A stretch of 64,000 nucleotides of DNA from assembly GCF_005502275.1 (NCBI RefSeq), contig NZ_SWLZ01000008.1, forward strand, positions 1 to 64,000, in the 5' to 3' direction. The position numbers and the translations under genes were made by a program. The stretch's first letter is position 1; each line of letters starts with the position of its first letter. Shown here piece after piece: positions 16,267 through 23,633 of the stretch. The notes under the pieces were generated by a model. The model saw only the letters and a program-made list of their open reading frames with translations. It was not told where the DNA came from and ran no database searches. This DNA is from Robertmurraya siralis (lineage in GTDB: Bacteria; Bacillota; Bacilli; Bacillales; Cytobacillaceae).

Positions 16267-16467
16267 ATTTATCCTATTATTGTTAGTGATAAGACTTTGG
16301 AAATTAAACTTCTTAAATCTCTCCTCTAAAACTTTAGGAATATTATAGGAGTTGATTTGGATTAATCTACTATAAATATTGGAATAATTACCTATTGTGG
16401 TAAAATAATGATTTAATTTATCCTATTTTTCTAAAAATATATTAATTTCACAATAGGGGAGTTTAAC

Positions 16468-17091
16468 ATGTCAACAACTAGTTTAACTGAAAGTAAGATG
16501 ACAAAAGTTTTAGACTGGGCATATGAAAAGGCAGTTAATGGGTTGCCAGGAACAGAAACTGCAGTAGAGTTGGCACAAAGTTATTTAAACAAGCATTCAT
16601 CAGTTGAAAAAGCGATAGATGGTTTGATTCGCTGGCAAAATGCCAAAGGTGCAACAAGTGGATTTCTAACAGGATTAGGAGGACTAATTACTTTACCTGT
16701 AACTATTCCAGCAAATGTTGCATCTGTAATGTATGTGCAAGTTAGAATGATTGCCGCAATTGCGTATATGAGAGGTTATGACTTAAAGGATGACCAAGTT
16801 AAAACTTTTGTATTTGTATGTTTAACTGGGCAAGCTGCTTCAGATATTTTAAAACAAGCTGGCATGAAATTAGGTACAGCACTTGCTAAAGAAGCCATAA
16901 AAAAAATACCTGGAGAGGTAATAAAAGCAATTAATAAGGCAGTAGGCATTAGACTTGTAACTAAATTTGGACAAAAGGGCATTGTTAATTTAGGAAAGGC
17001 TGTTCCTCTAGTAGGAGGAATTATTGGTGGAGCTGTCGATGGTATCGGTACTAATACTATAGGGAAGACAGCTAAGAAGGTTTTTTCTTAA
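16468..17091 (+). CDS. EcsC-family protein
   Basis: A 207-aa protein of the EcsC family (PF12787-like). The family pattern is visible in GGLITLPVTIPANVASVMYVQVRMIAAIAYMRGYD, followed by LKDDQVKTFVFVCLTGQAA and a Gly-rich amphipathic end (VPLVGGIIGGAVDGIGT). EcsC proteins associate with membranes, and EcsC-type domains also occur in phage-defence contexts. The exact role is unknown. It starts behind AGGGGAG and appears monocistronic. Confidence 0.8.
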   Translation: MSTTSLTESKMTKVLDWAYEKAVNGLPGTETAVELAQSYLNKHSSVEKAIDGLIRWQNAKGATSGFLTGLGGLITLPVTIPANVASVMYVQVRMIAAIAYMRGYDLKDDQVKTFVFVCLTGQAASDILKQAGMKLGTALAKEAIKKIPGEVIKAINKAVGIRLVTKFGQKGIVNLGKAVPLVGGIIGGAVDGIGTNTIGKTAKKVFS

Positions 17092-17237
17092 TAAATATAG
17101 AGGAAGTTTAAAGAGGATATTTCAATTGAAAACAACTAAATCACAAGACCTATGCTGTTAAAGTATAGGTTAGGTATATTGCTAACTTACTAATAATTAT
17201 GTGAATGTATTCTTAGAAAATGAGCTGGAGGTTAACG

Positions 17238-18161
17238 ATGCCACTAAAATATCCAGAAAAAGTATTTGCTCGAATGATTAGATTTGTTAAAAATGATGAA
17301 ATATTTTTAGTCCGACAAGACACAGCAATTCAATTTGGAAACTCATCTCGAACAATAGGAATGACTATTATGACTAATCCTGGTTCATTTAAGTTTCGGG
17401 ATAGTAAGGAATGGGAAGATTTTGAGAAAGGATATACGTCTTATAATGTATTCGAAGCACTGGATAAACCTGATTTAACCATGCAAAATATAATTCATAT
17501 AATACGGGAGGGGTTTAAAAGGACAAGTTTAGGTGAACCTAATGGTGTTGTAAGGATATTCAATATTTCTAATATTGTGGAATCAAAAAAGGAAAATGTA
17601 GAAGAAAAGCATCAAAAAGCTCTTCAAATAATACAAAAGGAAGAACTTTTTAATGTAAATCATCTAATTGAACCAGTAGCCAATGATGAGTATGAATTTG
17701 TAAATGCCTGCTCAAAGGTGGATTTCATCATTATGGGATTTGTAGATAAGGTTTTTCAAACTCAGGTATTAAATCTAACAGCATGGTCAGAAAATCCTGT
17801 TGTAAAAAATAAGCTTGTTTATGCAAGGGATAATAGTGGAAGGTTATCGCACCCTCGAAGATGGAGAACTGAAACTTACCTAATGGAAAAAGCTATCGAA
17901 AGGTTAGTAAATGTGTTGAATAAGGACGTCAAGGAAATTCCCAAAACAGGCTATACATTTCTTCGATGGAATGGAGAGTATGGCAGAGAAGCTAAGTTTG
18001 TAGTAAGAAATAATGAAAGTAATCAGCAGTCAATATTTATTCCTGGCAGGGTACAAGATTTAGTTTGGACAAGTGTAGACTTGGCTAATACCCCTGAATT
18101 AAAAGATTGGTCAACCTTTGAAAATGAAACAGTAGATGATTTGGATGAAGTTGCTTTTTAA
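17238..18161 (+). CDS. DUF1643-like protein, element cargo
   Basis: A 307-aa protein, start chosen at 17238 behind GGAGG (17227-17231); an ATG at 17220 precedes that site and is unlikely. The N-terminal half has DUF1643-like marks: IGMTIMTNPGSFKF, PDLTMQNI and VVRIFNISNIVE. It therefore looks like a longer, divergent relative of the 7621 protein. The C-terminal half is unassigned. It is the last gene of unit 1, and its stop codon overlaps the right terminal inverted repeat. Confidence 0.6.
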   Translation: MPLKYPEKVFARMIRFVKNDEIFLVRQDTAIQFGNSSRTIGMTIMTNPGSFKFRDSKEWEDFEKGYTSYNVFEALDKPDLTMQNIIHIIREGFKRTSLGEPNGVVRIFNISNIVESKKENVEEKHQKALQIIQKEELFNVNHLIEPVANDEYEFVNACSKVDFIIMGFVDKVFQTQVLNLTAWSENPVVKNKLVYARDNSGRLSHPRRWRTETYLMEKAIERLVNVLNKDVKEIPKTGYTFLRWNGEYGREAKFVVRNNESNQQSIFIPGRVQDLVWTSVDLANTPELKDWSTFENETVDDLDEVAF

Positions 18162-18181
18162 ATTTTGAAAAACCTCATTTA
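18161..18181 (-). repeat. Right terminal inverted repeat of unit 1
   Basis: The reverse complement reads TAAATGAGGTTTTTCAAAAT, nearly identical to 2651-2670. It lies 5 bases inside att copy 2. Confidence 0.75.
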
Positions 18182-18185
18182 GATA

Positions 18186-18210
18186 CGTTACGGTGAACCG
18201 TACCATAAGT
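18186..18210 (+). repeat. Attachment site copy 2
   Basis: CGTTACGGT (18186-18194) followed by GAACCGTACCATAAGT (18195-18210), the latter identical to the rlmH end. TACGGT-GA-ACCGTA is a near-palindrome with a central GA, as expected for a serine recombinase core site. Confidence 0.8.
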
Positions 18211-18312
18211 GATAGTAAAGCGAAAGTTTGAAATTGATATTTAAAAATATTCTTTCTTAGATAGCACTTTAGAAATTATACTTATACTACGTAATGGATT
18301 GTCAACACAAAA

Positions 18313-19149
18313 CTAGACAATTTTTTTAAGGTGTCTTTGCTTATAATCAATTGGGCTTTCATATCCAAGGGTCCCATGAATTCGTATGCTATTAAACCAG
18401 TGAACATAGTCTTGTAATTCCCTTGTTAGTTCATCTAAACCATTAAAATGCCTGCCTTTCACAAACTCTGTTTTGATGATTTTGAATGTTGCCTCTGCTA
18501 CTGCATTATCATACGGGCAGCCCTTCATACTTAAGGATCTTTGAATATTAAATGTCTTTAAAGCATCATCAATCAATTGGTTTTTAAATTCATTTCCACG
18601 ATCTGTATGAAATAGCTGTATCTTATTTAGATCGACCTTGATAGAAGCTAGCGCACGATATACGAGTAGTGCATCTTTATTTGGTCCTGTACTAAAACCA
18701 ACAATTTCTCGATTAAAGAGATCGACAAAGACACATACGTATTTCCATTTTTGATTAACTCTTACGTACGTTAAATCGCTTACGATTGCGCTCATCTCTT
18801 GTTTCTGGGCGAACTCACGATTCAATTCATTTTTCTGTTCTGATTCATTACAGGTTTTCGTATGTGGTTTAAATTGAGCGGTTGTGTAGGCAGAAACAAG
18901 GCCCTGCTCCTGCATGATGCGGCCGATTCTTCGTCTGGAAACGATAAGACCACGCTTTTTTAATTCTACTTTGATTTTTCGTGTTCCATAGTTTTGACGG
19001 CTTGCGTGAAAGATATCAACCACATCAGAGACAACGGGATCCTCTGCTCTTCTTTCTTTTGCTTCATAATAATAGACACTTCTAGAGATTTGTAGGACTT
19101 TGCATATTGCTGATATCGAGTATTTGTGTTGATTATTCTTGATTACAAT
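18313..19149 (-). CDS. IS3-family transposase OrfB (frameshift product)
   Basis: DDE-type integrase domain. The HTH_21-like start NYGTRKIKVELKKRGLIVSRRRIGRIMQEQGL is followed by the catalytic acids in AIVSDLTYV, LFHTDRGNEF and NAVAEATFKIIKTEF. The frame is open from 19149 down without an ATG until 19023 and runs KNNQHKYSISAICKVLQISR before it. It is therefore probably made by -1 frameshifting from OrfA at the overlap (ACGAAAGTAA). The core appears intact. Confidence 0.85.
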   Translation of the reverse strand: MVIKNNQHKYSISAICKVLQISRSVYYYEAKERRAEDPVVSDVVDIFHASRQNYGTRKIKVELKKRGLIVSRRRIGRIMQEQGLVSAYTTAQFKPHTKTCNESEQKNELNREFAQKQEMSAIVSDLTYVRVNQKWKYVCVFVDLFNREIVGFSTGPNKDALLVYRALASIKVDLNKIQLFHTDRGNEFKNQLIDDALKTFNIQRSLSMKGCPYDNAVAEATFKIIKTEFVKGRHFNGLDELTRELQDYVHWFNSIRIHGTLGYESPIDYKQRHLKKIV

Positions 19150-19448
19150 TACTTTCGTCCTAGTATCAGCGCGGCTTGCTTTAAAATATCATTTTCCATT
19201 TCTAGTTGTTTATTTCTTTTCCGGAGTTCCATCAATTCTTTTTGATCATTTGTTAGATTGTCTTTCTCCTTAAAAGAACCTGAATTTTGGCTCTGACTCA
19301 CCCACTTATCTAAAGAAGAAGGAGTAAGGTCATATTCACGAATAATCTCTTTTCTCGATTTTCCATTTTGGTACAATTGCACGATCTGTCGTTTGAAATC
19401 TTCAGTAAATGTTCGGCGTTCTCTTTTGGCCATGTAGATTCTCCTCAC
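19149..19448 (-). CDS. IS3-family transposase OrfA
   Basis: A 99-aa DNA-binding subunit with an HTH (RRTFTEDFKRQIVQLYQNGKS, REYDLTPSSLDKWV) and a leucine-zipper-like coiled coil (ELRKRNKQLEMENDILKQAALI). It ends LGRK-stop at the presumed frameshift site into OrfB. Confidence 0.88.
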   Translation of the reverse strand: MRRIYMAKRERRTFTEDFKRQIVQLYQNGKSRKEIIREYDLTPSSLDKWVSQSQNSGSFKEKDNLTNDQKELMELRKRNKQLEMENDILKQAALILGRK

Positions 19449-19682
19449 TTATATTATCTGTAGTCTACTTGACCTTAAAAATTCTGTCCAACTAAGTGTA
19501 GCCTATCCAAAATGAGGTTTGAATACAAACAGTCTATAAATCGTAATAGATAGAAAACGTAAACGGAAGCTAAAAGTGATGGCGATTAAAGTATCGATAT
19601 TGAAGCTAACACTGGAGGTTTAATGCTAGTAGTATCCAATCTTTAAAAATAGCAAATCACTAGTAAAGTTTAAATAAAAGGT

Positions 19683-19724
19683 AAAAGGAGTAGACGAAAT
19701 TACTATGGTCTACTCCTTTTTTAT
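19683..19724 (+). terminator. Terminator between IS and att copy 3
   Basis: AAAAGGAGTAGAC pairs with GTCTACTCCTTTT, followed by more T. No intact gene precedes it, so it is probably a leftover of the lost unit-2 content. The rest of 19505-19743 shows nothing recognisable. Confidence 0.75.
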
Positions 19725-19743
19725 ATTAGTTTACCCTTTCCAA

Positions 19744-19765
19744 CGTTAAGTTGAACCGTACATAA
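19744..19765 (+). repeat. Attachment site copy 3 (degenerate)
   Basis: CGTTAAGTT then GAACCGTACATAA: matches att copy 2 with two substitutions and one missing C. Confidence 0.6.
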
Positions 19766-19792
19766 AAAGTGGGGAGAAAGAGTAGGATGGTG

Positions 19793-20425
19793 TTATACCA
19801 TTGCCAAATTTTGTTGGTGTTGATTTAACACTCTAACAGCAAAATCATTCTGTAGATTGATGTGTATAATGTTTACTAACTGTTCTATAAAATTGATAAC
19901 ATCATTAACTTCTAATAATGTCAAGGATTCTTTTTCTAAATTATAAGAAGGATAATCTCCTTGATGAACTATTTGATTACGTCTCTGAGCAATTAAATTT
20001 AATTTGTTTGTTATAAATTTTCTATCTCTTCCCATACTTTCTGCAATAGTTTGCCACTTATGTTCTTCGGACCAGATTAAAGAAAGGCCTTCATTAATTT
20101 TTTCGGGAGTTTGATAAGAATTATACGATAATTTTTGTATTACAAACTGTTCAAATGCGTTAGAAGTTAGTAAAGGATCATCTAGTATAGAAATTGGGAT
20201 AAGAAAATTTGAAAAACTTTTAGTAGGTATAATTTGTTTATTGTAAGTTTTGATCAGTCCTAATTTGATAACATCATGAATATATTTATCAAGGGCGGAT
20301 ACGGTTTGTGTCCATTGCCATCTTAATAAATCGTCTAAACTTGGTAGATTAAAGTGTTGATATACATTTGAAATTTGACGTGTGTCGCGTATTAAAAAAT
20401 TAAATTGCTTAAGAGCTGAGTTCAT
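19793..20425 (-). CDS. HEPN-domain protein, putative RNase effector
   Basis: A 210-aa protein with a RiboL-PSP-HEPN-like layout: long helices and the C-terminal motif RRNQIVHQGDYPSYN, which fits the catalytic RxxxxH motif of HEPN ribonucleases. HEPN proteins often act as toxins in toxin-antitoxin and abortive-infection systems. Its ATG overlaps the stop of the ParA-like frame by 4 bases (ATGA), so the two are one translational unit. The ATPase may sense or restrain the HEPN effector. This pairing is inferred. Confidence 0.65.
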   Translation of the reverse strand: MNSALKQFNFLIRDTRQISNVYQHFNLPSLDDLLRWQWTQTVSALDKYIHDVIKLGLIKTYNKQIIPTKSFSNFLIPISILDDPLLTSNAFEQFVIQKLSYNSYQTPEKINEGLSLIWSEEHKWQTIAESMGRDRKFITNKLNLIAQRRNQIVHQGDYPSYNLEKESLTLLEVNDVINFIEQLVNIIHINLQNDFAVRVLNQHQQNLAMV

Positions 20426-21463
20426 TTTAATGTCTCAATAATAGAATTTGTGAGATTTTCAAATAGTATATCTAGTTCATGTTGTTTGTCTATCATACTT
20501 GCTTTTACTCTACCTGTAGTACCCATTTGAGAATCTTTTAAAGCGAATATTGGTACACCATGTTCATGGGACCGTTGTAAAAGGGCCCCGAATTCTGGTA
20601 TTTGAGCTAAACAATATGAGTCTGTATAGCCTTTACTTTTGGCTTTGTTAATATCTGCAACCATATTAAATGTTTTAAGTTTAGGTACAAAAACTTCTTC
20701 TATAAAGTTTTGTATTTCTAAAATTTTGTCATTATAAGCTGCAGCAGGTTTGTTATTTCTAAGATTAAACCTTTGAATAATTTCTCCAATAAATTTTTGT
20801 TCTTTTTGTGGCAACGGATAAGTTGCAGTTTCAAAAAATGGAGCAGAATTTAATGACCATTGTTTCCAACGAGGTAAAACTTTTTGCATTGTATTAAGAG
20901 CCATTAATGAAAACGGATCTGGATTTGTTGGGATAATAAATGCGTCTGAAGAAATAAAAAAGGTTTGATTAATTGCACTCAGGCCTGGATTCATATCTAT
21001 TAATACAATATCAATTGAATACTTTTCTGAACACAATCGGATAAGTTCAAAAAAAGAACCAGGCAAATTTTGAAGTGTTGTTATAGCATTATTACTATTT
21101 AACGACAAACTTAAGGCAGGGTCATATTCTGATAAATCCATATGACCTGGTATTAAATATAAATTTGGATTCTCACTAGGAGAATAGCAATTTATTGCTT
21201 GAATAGGGTGTGGGGTTCCTTCAAAAAGCTGGTCTGACAGCATCCTTTATATTAAATAGTTTCGAGCTGCCTGTTGTGTAATAATCTTCAAAATTATCTT
21301 TTAGTATTAATCCTGTTAAGTTACATTGTGGGTCTCCATCAACTAGTAGTACTTTGAATCCTTTTGTTGCTAATTTCCAACCAATATTGTATGTGGTGGT
21401 AGTTTTACTAACGCCGCCTTTATGATTAAAAACAGATATAGTTTTAAATGTCGTATTGTCCAA
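20422..21463 (-). pseudogene. ParA-like ATPase split by a frameshift
   Basis: Two frames together make one ParA/Soj-like P-loop ATPase. The N-terminal piece (21221-21463, TTG start behind AAGGAAG) has the deviant Walker A KGGVSKTTTT and VLLVDGDPQCNLTG, and ends IKDAVRPAF-stop. The second (20422-21243) continues EGTPHPIQAIN and has Walker B DIVLIDMNPG. Removing one T from the T5 run (plus-strand A-run 21223-21227) would join A-F-E-G in frame. It may be a real mutation, a sequencing error or slippage. Neighbour: HEPN gene, overlapping by 4 bases. Confidence 0.8.
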
Positions 21464-21755
21464 ATGAACACTTCCTTTAATTTTTTCTATAGTATATCAA
21501 AAGTAGAGATTTTGACAAAATTTCTTTAAGAATAATTACGTAGAACGATTCACAACTGAATAAGGTTTAACAAATTGCAAAAGAGTTTTTTGCGAAAGAC
21601 ATGTTAAGAACACATAACTATGATTAACTGGGAACTTGTTATCAAATTTTATCGAATAGTCTGTTTTAATTGTAACTTAAATGGGAAATATGGAGGAAAA
21701 TAAATTTAAATGTCGAATTCTTTCAAAAGTAAGATTTTATTGGAGGAATTGTATT

Positions 21756-22610
21756 TTGAGGAAACATCATCTATATGCTGCCAAGTTAAGTATTAATCAA
21801 AATCTATTTTCATATCCGTTAAACATAACAAAAGCTCACTTTAAAAAAGGAATTGCAACATCAGAGAAATTTTTTAGTAAGTATAAATCGTTATGGAACT
21901 TTATCGATGTAACTCCTTTGGAAATTGATGAAAAATTAATGATTGCTGGAAGAGTTCTAAGAGCTAAAGATGAGATTACTAGTATAGTTGACACTAATGT
22001 TGTACAAATTACAAAGAATAGTGTTGAAAATGTTGCAAAGTGGTCAAATTTTCTTTTTGATTACCAAAATGAAATTGTAGTTTTTGAAGAGAGAAAAGGG
22101 AGGATTTCAAGAAACCAATTTATTGAAGTCTTCACACAAATGATAGAAAGAAATGCATTTGAATTAGGAGAATTAAAATATGAATTATTGCCTAATGCAA
22201 GTGATTTAAAAAAGGAATTAAAGAATCTAAAAAAAATAAATTATGCTAAATTTCATTTAATACCAGCAAATTGGGATGATGATGAAGAATTTAATGACCT
22301 TGATGAAGAATTAAAGAATCTAAAATCAAGAGAAGCTGTACATGAATATATAGCACATGAGTCAGGACTCAATCCAGAGTCTAAGTTATTTAGAAAACCT
22401 GTGAATATGACTCTAGCAGGTTATGGACATTTTGATGTTAGAGGCAAAGATAGAAATAATGAAAATAGACAAATATTATCTAAGCAAGAGTTGTTATATG
22501 AGTCAATTCAATCTGGAGATGACAAAATTGACGAATTCACTAGAAATTACTTAACATTTTTAAAAAGAGCGATTGATCAACACTTAGGAGCAGCAAAAAA
22601 TGAGTATTGA
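21756..22610 (+). CDS. DUF4747-like protein
   Basis: A protein of 284 aa from a TTG start at 21756 behind GGAGG (21742-21746). An ATG at 21681 in frame gives 309 aa but lacks a well-placed site. RKHHLYAAKLSINQNLF..., an FIEVFTQMIERNAFELGELKYELLP stretch and a charged coil (LKKELKNLKKINYAKFHL) suggest DUF4747, a family of unknown function seen in defence contexts. The match is from memory only. It overlaps the next gene by 11 bases, so the two form a pair. Confidence 0.6.
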   Translation: MRKHHLYAAKLSINQNLFSYPLNITKAHFKKGIATSEKFFSKYKSLWNFIDVTPLEIDEKLMIAGRVLRAKDEITSIVDTNVVQITKNSVENVAKWSNFLFDYQNEIVVFEERKGRISRNQFIEVFTQMIERNAFELGELKYELLPNASDLKKELKNLKKINYAKFHLIPANWDDDEEFNDLDEELKNLKSREAVHEYIAHESGLNPESKLFRKPVNMTLAGYGHFDVRGKDRNNENRQILSKQELLYESIQSGDDKIDEFTRNYLTFLKRAIDQHLGAAKNEY

Positions 22611-23208
22611 AAAAAATAAATATAAGTTTAAAGAAATGCTTAAGGTTTATGGTTTTTCTAAATTAATTTTCTGTCATGAGTTTTACATTTCTCTAATGAT
22701 TCCAACATTTTTGTTTTATTTGATGTTTTATATAGACAGTCTCCATTTAAAGGGCATAATTTTAGAAATTTCTAAAGTTTTGATAGCAGCGGATATAGCT
22801 ATGATGGCTATTGTCATATCAGGTTTTGCGATTATTCTATCTGTGAGCAACAATAACTTTCTGTTTTTTTTGAATAGGAAAAATTTATATATTCGTTTCT
22901 TTTTTCCATTTTATTTATCTAGTGTGTTATGGAGTTGGCATGCGATCTTATCCATTGGAATGTATCTGGTTGTTTCTACTAGCTTAGAGGATGATTTTTT
23001 TCTACTAATGTTAATTTTCATTTTTTACTTATATATTTTTCTGTTTTTCTATGCATTGTTAAATTCAGTATCACTTGTCAAGACCATCCTGAGATTAGGT
23101 TTTGAAAAGGTAAGATTAGATGATACTCTAGGTAAAATTGAGCCAAAATTGAAAATAAATGGCAGTGATGATAAATGTGAACCAAGAAGAAAACCCCCTG
23201 AAAGTTAG
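22600..23208 (+). CDS. Four-span membrane protein, tail altered by IS
   Basis: A 202-aa membrane protein with spans around residues 28-48, 56-82, 98-120 and 130-155, read from hydrophobicity. It starts inside the DUF4747-like gene behind TAGGAG. Small membrane partners of this type are common effectors in abortive-infection pairs; that role is inferred. The last codons (CCCCCTGAAAGTTAGACA) look like the end repeat of an IS3-type element, so the native C-terminus has probably been lost. Confidence 0.65.
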   Translation: MSIEKNKYKFKEMLKVYGFSKLIFCHEFYISLMIPTFLFYLMFYIDSLHLKGIILEISKVLIAADIAMMAIVISGFAIILSVSNNNFLFFLNRKNLYIRFFFPFYLSSVLWSWHAILSIGMYLVVSTSLEDDFFLLMLIFIFYLYIFLFFYALLNSVSLVKTILRLGFEKVRLDDTLGKIEPKLKINGSDDKCEPRRKPPES

Positions 23209-23490
23209 ACACGGTTATTTCAGGCGACCTTGGGTAAAATGAGTTCGGTATTGCACCGATCTCATTTTTAATTTTGTCTTCATCCTTTCGTGTTTTGATA
23301 TTCGATATATTTTTCTAGCTTTTTTTAAATGCACCACACTTTCAAATTCCTTTTAGTATAAGAATTCAGATTTCATAATCCTAAAGAACTTCTTCATGAT
23401 AGAGTTGTCGTAACAGTTTCCTTTACGGAATATACTTGAACAATTCTTCTTGATTGAAGTCTTTTATGATACTTCTCCATCCGATAGTGT
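23200..23490 (-). pseudogene. IS3-family transposase remnant
   Basis: On the minus strand the broken frames read FRKGNCYDNSIMKKFFRIMKSE, ...KEFESVVHLKKARKIYRISKHERMKTKLK, ...VQYRTH. This is the C-terminal end of an IS3-family (IS655/IS150-like) transposase, with several stops and frameshifts. The terminal repeat CTGAAAGTTAGACAC at about 23201-23215 marks one end. Confidence 0.75.
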
Positions 23491-23633
23491 CAGACCTAAA
23501 ATCTGTTAAAAAAGTTAAATTTAAGATGAAAGGAAAATTGTTAAATTCCAGATTAGTACGAAAGTTTTTTACATGAAATTCAAAGAGTACATGTTAAAAT
23601 TTAGGAAAGGTTTAATAGAGAGAGGTTTAAATC

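Larger units (their letters stand above)
2636..18210 (+). mobile_element. SCC-like element, unit 1 (integrated at rlmH)
   Basis: A 15.5-kb segment bounded by a 16-bp direct repeat (GAACCGTACCATAAGT at 2636-2651 and 18195-18210), the left copy being the end of rlmH. Just inside each repeat lies a terminal inverted repeat: TAAATGAGGTTTTTTCAAAT on the left and its near-complement at 18161-18181. The interior has a CcrC-sized large serine recombinase, an SF3 helicase, RadC, DUF1643, SAUGI/DUF950-like and DUF960 genes, plus type IIG restriction-modification and other cargo. This is the architecture of staphylococcal cassette chromosome elements. No methicillin-resistance gene is present. Confidence 0.85.
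18300..19505 (-). mobile_element. IS3-family insertion sequence
   Basis: About 1.2 kb with two transposase frames on the minus strand. The ends share an imperfect inverted repeat: GACAATTTTTTTAAGG near 18315-18330 and, reversed, GACAGAATTTTTAAGG near 19473-19488. Exact ends and target duplication could not be fixed by eye. Confidence 0.8.
18211..19765 (+). mobile_element. Unit 2 of the composite island
   Basis: A 1.55-kb att-to-att segment that holds only an IS3-family element and about 350 bp of flanking sequence. AAAATGAGGTTTGAA near 19510 resembles the terminal repeat of unit 1. It is probably the remnant of a second cassette, mostly deleted or replaced by the IS. Confidence 0.5.

Noticed and set aside
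20422-21463. Plasmid-type ParABS partition locus
   Set aside because: No ParB-like gene or parS repeats nearby; the coupled partner is a HEPN protein.
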